Shown here: piece after piece, positions 1 to 13,838 of the stretch
How positions within the stretch are numbered: the stretch's first letter is position 1
Layout: each line of letters starts with the position of its first letter
NCBI GenBank assembly: GCA_016187925.1
Contig: JACPIS010000042.1
Span: 105,838-169,837, forward strand
Reading direction: 5' to 3'
Source of the DNA: Opitutia bacterium
GTDB taxonomy: Bacteria > Verrucomicrobiota > Verrucomicrobiia > Opitutales > Opitutaceae
Length of the DNA stretch: 64,000 nucleotides
The notes under the pieces: model-generated
What the model was told of the DNA's origin: nothing
The model's input: the letters and a program-made list of their open reading frames with translations, nothing else
The model's database searches: none
Program-made: the position numbers and the translations under genes

Positions 1-2580
1 GTAGGGCGAAGCGGTGGCGGAGACTTCGAGCCGGTAGTTGGAGCCGACGGCGGCGCCAAATCCAACGGGAGCGAGACCATTATATCCGTTGAAGATCGGG
101 TCGGAGCCGCTCGGCTGATTCCCGGCGACGTGCGTGGTGGCGCCTGGCTTGCGCGGTTGCCACTTGCCATTGGGGACAAGCATCAGCTTCCACTGGCCGA
201 CGTAGCTCGAGGAGAGGGAGAGATCGGGGAAGACGACTTTCAGGATGCGATAGTTGTCGTGCTCCGTGATCTGCACGGGGACTCCGCCCACGTTGGCGCC
301 GACGGTCATCACGTTGCCGTTCGGATCCATCAAGGACAGGTCGTAGTAGGGACGCAACGCCGGCTCGTCCATGATGAGGAAGATGGCCGAAAGGTCCGAG
401 CTGCACACCTGGGCGGTGGAAACAACCTGGGCGTTGGGAGTCGCCAGGCTGACGGCATAGGTGGGATCGACGACGAGCTGCCAATCTGCGCTATCCACGA
501 ATATTTTGAAATAAAACGTGTTGAGATCGTAGCGCTGGGTGCCGGAGAGGCTGCCGGTGACCTGATGGTAGCCGTGGGCTTGCGTCGTGATTGATTGGAG
601 CTTGCTGACCTCGGCGTCGTCACCGAGTCCCAGCGAGTAGATCTTGAGCCTGTTGTCCGCGGCGACGATCCCGGGCAGTACATCAAGGATGTAGGGCGTG
701 CGATTCTCGATGCCGTCGGTCAGAACGACGAGGATGTGCTTGCGCGCGGGCGTGCCGGGGGCCTCCAGCGGATTGTTGCGCAGCATGTCGGCGCCGCGTT
801 GCATGCCGCCGCCGATGCCGGTGGCGTTGTCGGGCTTGAGCCGGTTGATGTCTGCGCCCGCCGCGGAATCGAAATTGTTGAGCAAATTCGTCCGGTGGGC
901 GGCGGTTAGCAGCTGCAGGGGCATGTATTCCTGGTTGGTGTCGTTGTACTTCACCACGCCCATGGCGTCGCCGAGATTGCTGCCCGTCTCCAGGCGCAGG
1001 AGGGAGGTCCAGATATTCGCCGCGTTGAGCAGGGCGGACATCTTGGAAACGGGTCCGGCGGAGTCGGCCATGCTGCCGCTGCGGTCGAGCACGAGCACGC
1101 TGTTGAGCGGGATCGGCGCCTGGCCGTTGCCGGTGAGGAGCATATCGACCGGGGGAGGCAGCGTCGGATGGTTGGTGCCGGCGACGCGCAGGGTCAGGGC
1201 GTAGTTGCCGAGGGCCTGCGGGGTGAAAGTCTGGATCTGATCGCTGGCCGCGCCGGGCGCGACGGTCACGCCCGCCGGGGTGCTGAGCTGCGACCATTGG
1301 GGGCGGACGGGATTCGCGGGATCGGCCTCGGTGATGTCGAAGACCAGCGGCGCATCGCCGTCGTTGTGCACGATGATGCCGAGCGAGTAGGAGAAGCCGA
1401 TTTCGACGTCATGGTAGTCGAGCACGTGCGATACGGGCTCGACGCGGATGATGGGGCGCGGTTCGTGGGCCTTGCCGGAGAAATTGCAGATCAGCACGGG
1501 CTCGTCGGGATCGTCGGAGTGGACTTCCAGATGGCCGTTAAAAACCTGATCCTGGCTGGAGGTGACGGGCGGCGTGAAGCTGAGATTGAAATCCCGGGTG
1601 CCGTTGGCGGCGAGCGGGGAGAGATCGGGCGCGCCGGCCAGGGCGAACGCGTTCGCGGGGTTGTCGTTCACGAGGACGGGCGCGCTGGTGAAGGTGAGGG
1701 ACTGGGTGCCCTGGTTTTTCACCCGCACCTTGAAGGGCTTGGTCTCGTTGATGACGTAATTCGCCACGATGGGACTGGGCACGGTGCCGACGTAATGGAT
1801 GTCGGGTACGCGCTTGTCGGTGGTGCCCTGGATCGAGACCAAAACATCGGAGACGGGTGTGCCGGCGGGATTGCTGGTCCCTCTGACGCGGATGACGGCG
1901 TTGCGCGTCACATGGGTTTGGCTGCCGCTGATGGTGCCGGCATTGAACTGGGCCTTGAACGTGACGGGGGCGTTGCTGGCGCTCGCGGGCAGGTTCGACA
2001 GGCTGAAGAAGGAGGCGTCGGCGCCTTCGATCGTCGCGGTGACGCCGTTGACATCGAGGTCGCCGCTTTTGCTGACGTTGAAGGTGAAGGCGGAGGAGGA
2101 ATCGCTCTCCAACTCGTGACCGAAGTCGTGACTGTTCGGGCTGACACCGATGCTCGCGGTCCGGTTGTACTCGATGGAGTACGTGCCCTCTCCCATGCCG
2201 AAATAGTTAATGCTGATATTGTAGGTCCCCGGGTTGAGGAAATACGTGCCGCTCGTCACCCCCGAGGTGGTCAGCGCGTATTCGATGAGGTTGCTCGGAT
2301 CGGTGTGGAGATAGAAATCGTTGCCGTTACAGGGTCCGGGGGCGAATCCGTAGGTGGCGGTCCAGAGAATCGTCTGGGCCGTGCCGATCGTGAATGTGGG
2401 ATTGCCAGTGACGGTGGCGGGGGTGCTGCCATTGCACTGCTTGGTCACGCTGATCGACTGGGAGGCGTGAAGGGCCGGAGAGAGTAAACCGCAAGACAGG
2501 GCCAGAGCGAACAACAGAGAGAAAACACGCGGGCACCACGAACGCGGCCGCAGGGATGAGAGCACGGATGAAGAGTCCAT
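1..2580 (-). CDS. Secreted ASH-repeat / von Willebrand A domain protein, C-terminus cut by window edge
   Basis: The minus-strand frame is open without a stop from the ATG at 2580 to base 1, giving 860 residues with the C-terminus missing. Residues 1-43 look like a Sec signal peptide: basic n-region, hydrophobic VFSLLFALAL near 20-29, and an ALHA cleavage site. Residues of about 45-480 are beta-rich, with spaced segments such as VSPNSHDFG that resemble ASH/choice-of-anchor-D immunoglobulin-like domains. A VWA domain follows, with a MIDAS motif DRSGS at about 499-503 and TDG near 621-623. VWA domains bind ligands through a metal ion, so surface adhesion or protein binding is plausible; the partner is unknown. 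An in-frame ATG at 2643 would add 21 residues; neither start has a clear ribosome binding site. The gene is divergent from lpxC. The domain calls are confident, the role is not. Confidence 0.8.
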   Translation of the reverse strand, partial: MDSSSVLSSLRPRSWCPRVFSLLFALALSCGLLSPALHASQSISVTKQCNGSTPATVTGNPTFTIGTAQTILWTATYGFAPGPCNGNDFYLHTDPSNLIEYALTTSGVTSGTYFLNPGTYNISINYFGMGEGTYSIEYNRTASIGVSPNSHDFGHELESDSSSAFTFNVSKSGDLDVNGVTATIEGADASFFSLSNLPASASNAPVTFKAQFNAGTISGSQTHVTRNAVIRVRGTSNPAGTPVSDVLVSIQGTTDKRVPDIHYVGTVPSPIVANYVINETKPFKVRVKNQGTQSLTFTSAPVLVNDNPANAFALAGAPDLSPLAANGTRDFNLSFTPPVTSSQDQVFNGHLEVHSDDPDEPVLICNFSGKAHEPRPIIRVEPVSHVLDYHDVEIGFSYSLGIIVHNDGDAPLVFDITEADPANPVRPQWSQLSTPAGVTVAPGAASDQIQTFTPQALGNYALTLRVAGTNHPTLPPPVDMLLTGNGQAPIPLNSVLVLDRSGSMADSAGPVSKMSALLNAANIWTSLLRLETGSNLGDAMGVVKYNDTNQEYMPLQLLTAAHRTNLLNNFDSAAGADINRLKPDNATGIGGGMQRGADMLRNNPLEAPGTPARKHILVVLTDGIENRTPYILDVLPGIVAADNRLKIYSLGLGDDAEVSKLQSITTQAHGYHQVTGSLSGTQRYDLNTFYFKIFVDSADWQLVVDPTYAVSLATPNAQVVSTAQVCSSDLSAIFLIMDEPALRPYYDLSLMDPNGNVMTVGANVGGVPVQITEHDNYRILKVVFPDLSLSSSYVGQWKLMLVPNGKWQPRKPGATTHVAGNQPSGSDPIFNGYNGLAPVGFGAAVGSNYRLEVSATASPY

Positions 2581-2652
2581 GGGTACAAGGGGTTGACGGG
2601 ATGGGCTGATACTGGGGGAAACGGGGCAAACACATGACTGCATGTGATCCCC

Positions 2653-2684
2653 GGTGGTGACCCGCTGGCCCGGGTGGTGACCCA
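2653..2684. repeat. Direct repeat of GGTGGTGACCC in the VWA/lpxC divergent region
   Basis: The sequence GGTGGTGACCC occurs twice about 21 bp apart, just upstream of the VWA gene and overlapping its alternative upstream start at 2643. Paired 11-mers at two-turn spacing could form an operator for the divergent promoters. No binding protein can be named. Confidence 0.4.
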
Positions 2685-2711
2685 CTGACGAGGCGTGTAT
2701 GCCACTCTCGC

Positions 2712-2740
2712 TGCCGTCCGACAAGGCCACTGTCTATAAT
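2712..2740 (+). promoter_or_regulatory. Possible sigma-70 promoter for lpxC-fabZ
   Basis: A perfect -10 hexamer TATAAT lies at 2735-2740, 126 bp upstream of the chosen lpxC start. The sequence 17 bp further upstream, TGCCGT at 2712-2717, is a poor -35 match. The call rests on the -10 hexamer and its position in a GC-rich gap. Confidence 0.35.
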
Positions 2741-2866
2741 GGGAGAAACGTATCAGGTGTTATCCTCATTCGTGCATGACACCGCTTCAGCTTCGGTGAG
2801 CTGCGCCGGCCATCTCCAAGCTTGTCATTTCCAAGGCGTTTCCGACACTCCGCCGTCACACCACCC

Positions 2867-4198
2867 ATGAAGCAGCGCACCCTCTTGCGCGAGGTCTCCA
2901 TCAAGGGCAACGCCCTGCATACCGGAGACGCCGTGCATATGACTTTCAAGCCCGCCCCCGCCAACCACGGCATCGTGTTCAAGCGGACGGATCTGCACGG
3001 CCAGCCCGAAATCAAGCCGCGGGTCGAGTTCGTCACCGACCTCGTCCGCGCCACGACCATCCAGCAGGGCCACGCCAAGATCCACACGGTCGAGCACGTG
3101 CTCAGCGCGCTCAGCGGCTGCGGTGTCGACAACCTCCTCATCGAAATGGACGCCGGCGAGCCGCCGATCATGGACGGCTCCGCCCGCGAGTTCGTGAAGC
3201 TCATCCAGCAGGGCGAGCCCGTCGAGCAGGACGCCGAGCGCGAGTATTTCACGCTCACCGACACCGTCTCCGTCTCGCGCGGCAACTCCTCCGTCATCGC
3301 GCTGCCTTACGACGGCCTGAAGATCACCTGCACGAGCGCGGACGACCGCGGCATCCACACGCAGCACCTCTCACTCACCATCGATCCCGACACCTATGTC
3401 ACGCAGGTCGCCGCCTCGCGCACCTTCACGATCTACGAGGACATCGAGGAGCTCATCAAGATGGGCAAGATCAAGGGCGGTTCGCTCGACTGCGCCGTCG
3501 TCATCAAGGGCGACAAGATCATCTCGAAGGAGCCGCTGCGTTTCGCCGACGAGTTCGTCCGCCACAAGATCCTCGACATCATCGGGGACATCACGCTGCT
3601 CGGCCTCCCGCTGAAGGCGCACATCGTCGCCACGCGCCCCGGTCACGCCATCAACGCCGAGCTCACCAAGCTGCTCCACGAAAAATACGAGGCCTGGAAG
3701 AAGGGCGGCAAGAAGGCCGCCAAGCCCGCCACGCCGAAGGCCGAGATCACCACCGAGACCACGCTCGATATCCGCCGCGTGCTCGATCTGCTCCCGCACC
3801 GCTACCCGTTCGTCATGCTCGACCGCGTCGTCGAGGTCAGCGACGACACGCTCACCGCCATCAAGAACGTCACCATCAACGAGCCGTTTTTCCAAGGCCA
3901 CTATCCCGGCAACCCGGTCATGCCCGGCGTCCTCCAGGTCGAGGCCATGGCCCAGGCCGCGGGCATCCTGCTCATCCGCCGCACCAGCATGGAGGGCAAG
4001 ACCGCCCTCTTCATGAGCTGCGACAAGGTGAAGTGGCGCAAGCCCGTCCGCCCCGGCGACCAGCTCAGCATCGCGGTCAAGCTCACCAAAATCCGCGGGC
4101 CCATCGCCTGCGCCGAGGCCGAGTGCAGCGTCAACGGCCAGGCGGTCTCGTCCGCCGACCTCATGTTCACGTTCGTCGACAGCTCGGCGCTCGACTGA
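2867..4198 (+). CDS. lpxC/fabZ: Bifunctional UDP-3-O-acyl-GlcNAc deacetylase / (3R)-hydroxyacyl-ACP dehydratase
   Basis: 443-residue fusion of two enzymes. Residues of about 1-275 are LpxC, the zinc-dependent deacetylase that commits UDP-acyl-GlcNAc to lipid A synthesis. Zinc ligands fit H77 (TVEH), H233 and D237 (VRHKILD), with E76 and H260 in catalytic positions. After an Ala/Lys-rich linker (about 278-292), residues 300-443 are FabZ, with catalytic H345 in [10 protein letters not shown] and E359 in LQVEAMAQ. FabZ supplies unsaturated acyl-ACP for fatty acid elongation, so the fusion joins lipid A and phospholipid branches. I chose the ATG at 2867 because [13 protein letters not shown] matches the usual LpxC N-terminus; the frame is open to 2822. 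Such fusions are known in Bacteroidetes and Verrucomicrobia. lpxA follows after 2 bp. Confidence 0.95.
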   Translation: MKQRTLLREVSIKGNALHTGDAVHMTFKPAPANHGIVFKRTDLHGQPEIKPRVEFVTDLVRATTIQQGHAKIHTVEHVLSALSGCGVDNLLIEMDAGEPPIMDGSAREFVKLIQQGEPVEQDAEREYFTLTDTVSVSRGNSSVIALPYDGLKITCTSADDRGIHTQHLSLTIDPDTYVTQVAASRTFTIYEDIEELIKMGKIKGGSLDCAVVIKGDKIISKEPLRFADEFVRHKILDIIGDITLLGLPLKAHIVATRPGHAINAELTKLLHEKYEAWKKGGKKAAKPATPKAEITTETTLDIRRVLDLLPHRYPFVMLDRVVEVSDDTLTAIKNVTINEPFFQGHYPGNPVMPGVLQVEAMAQAAGILLIRRTSMEGKTALFMSCDKVKWRKPVRPGDQLSIAVKLTKIRGPIACAEAECSVNGQAVSSADLMFTFVDSSALD

Positions 4199-4200
4199 TC

Positions 4201-4986
4201 ATGGCTTCAACCATCCACCCCACGGCGGTCGTCGAGCCGGGCGCCAAGCTCGGCGAAAACGTGCAGATCGGCGCCTACGCCTACGTCGGCCCGCGGGTCG
4301 AGCTCGGCGACGGCTGCGTGCTGCACCACCACGCCAACGTCGAGGGCCTGACCACGCTCGGGCGCGAGAACGAGATTTATCCGTTCGCCTGCATCGGCAT
4401 GAAGACGCAGGACCTCAAGTTCAAGGGCGGCAGCCCCGGCACGCGCATCGGCGACCGCAATGTCTTCCGCGAATACGTCAGCGTCCACGGCGCCACGAAG
4501 GACGGCGAATGGACCGTCATCGGCAGCGACAACCTGCTGCTCGCCTATGGCCATGTGGCGCACGATTGCCAGCTCGGCAGCCACATCATCGCCAGCAACT
4601 CCGTCGGTCTGGCCGGTCACGTGATCATCGAGGACCACGTGACGATGGGCGCCAAGTCCGGCGTGCACCAGTTTTGCCGCATCGGCGCCCATGCCATGCT
4701 CGGCGCGATGTCGAAGATCGTGCAGGATGTGCCGCCCTACATCATCGCCGACGGCAACCCCGCCATCGCCCGCTCGATCAACAAAATCGGGCTCGAGCGC
4801 CACGGCTTCACGGCCGAGCGGCAGGAAGCGATCAAGCAGGCGTTCCGCGTTTTCTACCGCGCCGGCTACAACCGCACGCAGGCCTTCGAGCGGATGCACG
4901 CCCACACGCTCGCCCAGACGGAGGACTTTCAGCGTTTCCTCGTGTTCGTCGAAAAAAGCGAACGCGGTGTCGTGGCCGGGCGGTGA
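4201..4986 (+). CDS. lpxA: Acyl-ACP--UDP-N-acetylglucosamine O-acyltransferase
   Basis: 261 residues, close to the usual 262. LpxA transfers a 3-hydroxyacyl chain from ACP to UDP-GlcNAc, the first step of lipid A synthesis, as a cytoplasmic homotrimer. The N-terminal 190 residues are hexapeptide repeats of a left-handed beta helix, and the last 65 are the helical C-terminal domain. The catalytic histidine fits H121 in GHVAHDCQLG. The start lies 2 bp after the lpxC-fabZ stop, so the two are surely co-transcribed and likely translationally coupled. LpxA thus uses the same hydroxyacyl-ACP pool as the adjacent FabZ domain. Chain-length preference cannot be read reliably by eye. Confidence 0.96.
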   Translation: MASTIHPTAVVEPGAKLGENVQIGAYAYVGPRVELGDGCVLHHHANVEGLTTLGRENEIYPFACIGMKTQDLKFKGGSPGTRIGDRNVFREYVSVHGATKDGEWTVIGSDNLLLAYGHVAHDCQLGSHIIASNSVGLAGHVIIEDHVTMGAKSGVHQFCRIGAHAMLGAMSKIVQDVPPYIIADGNPAIARSINKIGLERHGFTAERQEAIKQAFRVFYRAGYNRTQAFERMHAHTLAQTEDFQRFLVFVEKSERGVVAGR

Positions 4987-5085
4987 GGGCGCGGGGCGCG
5001 GGGTCCGACTTCGTGTCTGACCTTCGCCGGCCACAGGCGGGGCGGGTTCTCCGCACGAGCCGATAGCAGGAGGGGAGCCGCTTCG

Positions 5086-5397
5086 CTACGCGGGCAGATC
5101 GCCGAGTTTGCGCAGCAGCTCGTAGCTGTAGAGGCCGGTGTTGTGGCCGTCACTGAAATCGAAACGGATGGCGTAGTTGCCGACCTGTTCCCAGCTGGTC
5201 ACCTCGACGCCGCGGAAATCCTGCGGCGCCTCGCCGCCGTATTGGTGGCCGAAGATGTCGCGCTCGCCGCGCACCTCGGCGCTGGGTGAGGCGGCGCGCA
5301 GGGTGGCGTAAGTGATGAAGCTTTCGCGGCCGTCGCTCCAGCGGAGCGCGACCTCGGAGCCGATGAGCTGCACGTCGAGAGGATGGAGGGCTTCCAT
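5086..5397 (-). CDS. DUF971 family protein (GBBH-like N-terminal domain)
   Basis: 103 residues. The pattern with ALRWSDGRESFITYATLRAAS near the N-terminus and a NYAIRFDFSDGHNTGLYSYE-like segment near the C-terminus matches stand-alone DUF971 proteins. These share the fold of the N-terminal domain of gamma-butyrobetaine hydroxylase. Some family members are linked to iron-sulfur proteins, but no firm function is established. It converges on lpxA, with a 99-bp gap in which I see no strong terminator. Confidence 0.85.
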   Translation of the reverse strand: MEALHPLDVQLIGSEVALRWSDGRESFITYATLRAASPSAEVRGERDIFGHQYGGEAPQDFRGVEVTSWEQVGNYAIRFDFSDGHNTGLYSYELLRKLGDLPA

Positions 5398-5727
5398 GAC
5401 AGCCTCACCCGTAGTCGGTCCGCCGGGAGGAAGGAAGTCCCGAAAAGCCGCCGCGGCGGGCCGGTCACCGTCTGCAAAGGATGCGCGGGGTTGGCCAAGC
5501 CCTGCGAGGTTGAACCGGGTGGGGATGCGGTATATTCAGGTTCACATGAACCCGGCTTGCCCAGCGGCGGTGCGGGGGGAAACGATGGCCTCGTGCTGCG
5601 CTCGGGCCGGATGCGGCGGGTGCCGCCATGAACCTGCGGCCAGACTGCGCGCTCGGCTCCCGCTCGGTCCGCCGGGGCGGATGAATGAATTTAACTGAAG
5701 CCGGTGCCGTAGCCCTGCCATTTCGTC
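5398..5727. other. Divergent intergenic region between the DUF971 gene and the large sensor kinase
   Basis: 330 bp without a convincing gene. A possible weak promoter facing right has TTGAAC at 5510-5515 and TATATT at 5531-5536, a short 15-bp spacer. Two related small inverted repeats sit around it: GGTTgAACC at 5508-5516 and GGTTCAcaTGAACC at 5539-5552. They could be an operator. Nothing else is recognised. Confidence 0.4.
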
Positions 5728-10736
<5,009 letters not shown>

Positions 10737-10740
<4 letters not shown>

Positions 10741-11198
10741 ACCATAAAATCATCCTGCTCGTCGAAGACAATCCGGACGACGTCAAACTCGCCCTGCACG
10801 CCTTCAAGAAATGCAATATCGCCAACCAGGTCGTTGTGGTCGGCGATGGCGTGGAAGCGCTGGACTACCTGTTCGGCACCGGCGCCCATGCGGGGCGCGA
10901 TACCAGCGTCCAGCCTTCCCTTGTCCTGCTCGACCTGAAGCTGCCCAAGCTCGACGGCAAGGAGGTGCTGCGCCGCATGCGCGCCGATCCCCGGACCAAA
11001 CTCCAGCCGGTGGTGATCCTGACGAGTTCGAAGGAGGAGCAGGATGTCACGCGCTGTTACGATCTCGGCGCCAACAGCTACATCCGCAAGCCGATCGACT
11101 TCGATCAATTCATCGAGGCCGTCCGCCAGCTGGGACTGTACTGGCTGCTGCTGAACGAACCACCGCCCGAAGGGAAGGAGTCATGCCAACCCCGCTGA
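10737..11198 (+). CDS. Rcp1-type single-domain response regulator
   Basis: 153 residues, a single receiver domain. The acidic pocket is EDNPDD near residues 10-15, the phosphoacceptor is D66 in LLDLKLPK, and the conserved lysine lies in YIRKPIDF. The EDNPDDVKLALHAF start and the LGLYWLLLNEPPP end are typical of the Rcp1 subgroup that partners bacteriophytochrome-like kinases. It overlaps the upstream kinase by 4 bp, so phosphotransfer from H1455 of that kinase is the obvious role. It has no output domain and must act by protein interaction. It is a close paralogue of the regulator at 25947-26414. Confidence 0.93.
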
Positions 11199-11608
11199 GA
11201 GCGCTGCTGATCGAAGACTCCGAGGACGATGCGCGCCTGATCGCGCACGCCCTGAAGTCCGGCGGCTACGACGTCGAGTGGGAGCGCGCCGACACCTCCG
11301 CCGCGATGCAGGCGGCACTCGACCGGCACGAATGGGATGTCGTCCTCGTCGACTACCGGATGCCGCACTTCAGCGGGCCGGCGGCGCTGCAGCTGTTGAA
11401 GGCCACTCGCAAGGACATCCCGCTGATCCTCGTTTCGGGCAAGATCGGCGAGGAGATCGCCGTCGACGCCATGCGGGCGGGCGCGAGCGATTTCGTGATG
11501 AAGGACCGGCTCGCGCGCCTGGCCCCGGCGGTGGAGCGCGAACTGCGCGACGTCCGGGTCCGGCGCGAGCGCCACGGCATGGAGGAGCGGCTCCGGCTCG
11601 AGCAGTAG
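11183..11608 (+). CDS. Receiver-domain fragment of a hybrid kinase ending at an amber codon
   Basis: 141 residues starting at an ATG preceded by GGAAGGAG and overlapping the upstream gene by 16 bp. It is a receiver domain with EDSEDD near residues 11-16, phosphoacceptor D57 in LVDYRMP, and the lysine in FVMKDRL. It ends in a coiled linker (ERLRLEQ) at a TAG at 11606-11608. The same frame continues directly with RFRALVEKSWEVISL, the start of a PAS domain. The intact gene therefore probably spanned 11183-13486, and the TAG replaces a linker codon. It may be a nonsense mutation, a sequencing error, or a true split. The fragment may still fold as a stand-alone receiver. Confidence 0.8.
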   Translation: MPTPLRALLIEDSEDDARLIAHALKSGGYDVEWERADTSAAMQAALDRHEWDVVLVDYRMPHFSGPAALQLLKATRKDIPLILVSGKIGEEIAVDAMRAGASDFVMKDRLARLAPAVERELRDVRVRRERHGMEERLRLEQ

Positions 11609-11641
11609 CGTTTCCGCGCGCTGGTCGAGAAATCCTGGGAG

Positions 11642-13486
11642 GTGATCTCGCTGACGGACCGGGCCGGCTGGCTGATCTACACCAGCCCGGCGATCCAGCG
11701 CACGCTCGGCTACCCGGTGGAGGAGTTCGTCGGCCGGAATTTTTCGGACTTCGTGCATCCGGAGGATCTCGGCGGCGTGCAGGAGGATCTGGCCGGCATC
11801 CAGCGGCAGCCGGCCGAGACGCGCCGGCGGGAGTTCCGCTGCCGCAACCGGGACGGTACCTGGCGCTGGCTGAGCGCGATCATCTCGAACCTGCTGGATG
11901 ACCCGGGCGTGCGCGGCATCGTGATCAACTACCGCGACATCTCCGAGCGCAAGCAGGCCGAGGAGACCATCCACCGCCGCGAGCAGGAATTCCGCGCGCT
12001 CGTGCAGCAGGCGCCCGACACCATCGCGCAGTTCGACCGCCAGCAGCATTGCCTCTACATCAACCACCGGCGGGAGGACGGGGCCAGTCTGCCGCTGGAA
12101 GACTTGAACGGGAAGCCCGCTGCGGCGCCCGATTCGTTGCCGGCGGGCGACCAGTCCCTGCGCCGTTCCATCGAGGAGGTGTTCGGTTCCGGCCGCGAAG
12201 TCACGATCGAATACGAACAGCCCGGCGAGCACGGCAGCCGCACCTACCAGACCCGGCTCGCCCCCGTGCTGGCCAAGGACGGCGCCGTGGAATCCGTCAT
12301 CGCCATCGCGCGCGACATCACGGCCGGCCGCCAACTGGAGGAGCAATACCGGCAGGCGCAGAAAATGGAGGCCATCGGCCAGCTCGCCGGCGGCATCGCC
12401 CATGACTTCAACAATATCCTGACCATCGTCCAGATGCAGTCCTCGCTGCTGCTCGCGACACCAGGCCTCGCGGACAGGCTTGTCGTCGGCATCCGGCAGA
12501 TCCAGGAGGCCGCCAAGCGCGCGGGCAACCTCACGCGGCAGTTGCTCACGTTCAGCCGCCGCCACGTCAAGCAGGCGCGCGACATCCATCTCGCGGAGGT
12601 CGTCGGCCCCATGGTCAAGCTGCTCCGCAGCATGCTCGGCGAGGATATCGAGCTGAAGACGGCATTCGCGCCGGAACTCCCGCCGGTCAACGCCGACCCG
12701 GGCATGATGGAGCAGATCCTCATGAACCTGGCCGTGAACGCGCGCGACGCCATGCCCGGGGGCGGGCGCCTGACGGTCGGCCTCGAGGCCGCGGAGATCG
12801 ACGCCGCGCGCGCCGCGGCCCACGCGGTCTCTCCCGGCCGGTTCGTGTGCCTGTGGGTCAGCGACACCGGTTGCGGCATCCCGCGGGAAAACGTACCGCG
12901 CCTGTTCGAGCCGTTCTTCACGACGAAGGAGGTCGGCAAGGGTACGGGCCTCGGCCTCGCCACCGTCTTCGGCATCGTGCAGCAGCACCACGGCTGGATC
13001 GAGGTCGACAGCGAGGTGGGCAAGGGAACGGACTTCCGGGTGTTTCTGCCTGCGCTCGCCGTCGCCGGCGCTCCGGTCCAGGCCGAGGCCGGGGTCCCCA
13101 GCATACCCGGCGGCACGGAGACCATCCTGCTCGTCGAGGACGACGCGACCGTGCGCACGCTGGTACGCTTCGTCCTCGAACACTACGGCTACACGGTCCT
13201 CGAGGCCGACGGCCCCGCGGCGGCGCTGAAAATCTGGGAGGCGAAGGAACAGTCGATCAACCTGCTCGTCACCGATCTCGTCATGCCCGGCGGCATCACC
13301 GGCCGGCAGCTGGCGGACCGGTTGATCGCGCTCCGGCCGGACTTGAAGATCATCTACACCAGCGGCTACAGCAACGAGGTCGTCACGCAGCAACTGACCC
13401 TCGGTCCCGGCCGCACGTTCCTGCACAAGCCGTATCCCGCGCACGATCTCGCGCTCGCCGTCCGCCGCTGCTTCGACGGCGGCTAG
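11642..13486 (+). CDS. PAS-PAS-histidine kinase-receiver, downstream part of the split hybrid kinase
   Basis: 614 residues from the GTG at 11642; the frame is open from 11609, right after the amber codon. Order: PAS (about 1-115), a second PAS-like region (about 120-240), HisKA with H in GGIAHDFNN (codon 12401), HATPase with GTGLGLATVFGIV, and a C-terminal receiver with VEDD and phosphoacceptor D in LLVTDLVMPG. GGGAGG directly abuts the GTG, which is too close for good initiation, so reinitiation is doubtful. Together with 11183-11608 it forms a receiver-PAS-PAS-kinase-receiver protein. If expressed alone it would lack its N-terminal receiver. It belongs with the preceding kinase/regulator pair, which suggests a phosphorelay. 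Confidence 0.75.
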   Translation: MISLTDRAGWLIYTSPAIQRTLGYPVEEFVGRNFSDFVHPEDLGGVQEDLAGIQRQPAETRRREFRCRNRDGTWRWLSAIISNLLDDPGVRGIVINYRDISERKQAEETIHRREQEFRALVQQAPDTIAQFDRQQHCLYINHRREDGASLPLEDLNGKPAAAPDSLPAGDQSLRRSIEEVFGSGREVTIEYEQPGEHGSRTYQTRLAPVLAKDGAVESVIAIARDITAGRQLEEQYRQAQKMEAIGQLAGGIAHDFNNILTIVQMQSSLLLATPGLADRLVVGIRQIQEAAKRAGNLTRQLLTFSRRHVKQARDIHLAEVVGPMVKLLRSMLGEDIELKTAFAPELPPVNADPGMMEQILMNLAVNARDAMPGGGRLTVGLEAAEIDAARAAAHAVSPGRFVCLWVSDTGCGIPRENVPRLFEPFFTTKEVGKGTGLGLATVFGIVQQHHGWIEVDSEVGKGTDFRVFLPALAVAGAPVQAEAGVPSIPGGTETILLVEDDATVRTLVRFVLEHYGYTVLEADGPAAALKIWEAKEQSINLLVTDLVMPGGITGRQLADRLIALRPDLKIIYTSGYSNEVVTQQLTLGPGRTFLHKPYPAHDLALAVRRCFDGG

Positions 13487-13838
13487 GGGTTTTATTGAGC
13501 CTCGCGTATCAGACAGACAGGCAGGGCGCACCGCCAAGGCTGACGCACTTGTCGCCGGCCCGGTGCGCCGGGGAACGGGATACACCCTCGCGGCGGAGCG
13601 GGCCGCTCCGCCCTCCCTTCGTTTCGTGGGCGTCAGTCTATTGCGCGAGCCTCAATCAAGTCGAAGTGCGGTCGTGGCGGACGCAGTTCGGCCGGATTCC
13701 TCGCTGCGCTCAGAATGACGGGAAATAGAAATCCTATTCGGTGCGTGTCATCCTGAGCGCAGTGAAGGATCCAGTGCCACGTCGCTCAACGCGACCACGG
13801 GATCTCTGAAACTGCTGTGGGATGCCGCCCGGTCCGGC
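13487..13838. other. Intergenic region with a GC hairpin and an inverted short repeat
   Basis: 352 bp between convergent genes. A perfect 9-bp stem with a 3-nt loop lies at 13592-13612 (GGCGGAGCG / CGCTCCGCC). It lacks a clear T-run, so it is only a possible terminator. The rest holds the inverted repeat described at 13694-13772. No gene is visible. Confidence 0.5.
13694..13772. repeat. Short interspersed repeat, inverted pair (copy A)
   Basis: Two arms of 26 bp in opposite orientation: 13694-13719 and 13747-13772, separated by 27 bp. The common core is CTGAGCGCAGNGAAGGATCC, with small differences between arms. The same sequence recurs as an inverted pair at 52419-52500 and as a single arm at 56971-56996, always between genes. 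It behaves like a REP-type interspersed element; a hairpin in RNA is possible. Confidence 0.75.

Noticed and set aside
1168..2487. Long plus-strand open frame of 439 codons
   Set aside because: It is the complement of the VWA gene; its composition (many Gly, Val, Asp, Arg) is that of an antisense frame in GC-rich DNA, with no domain.
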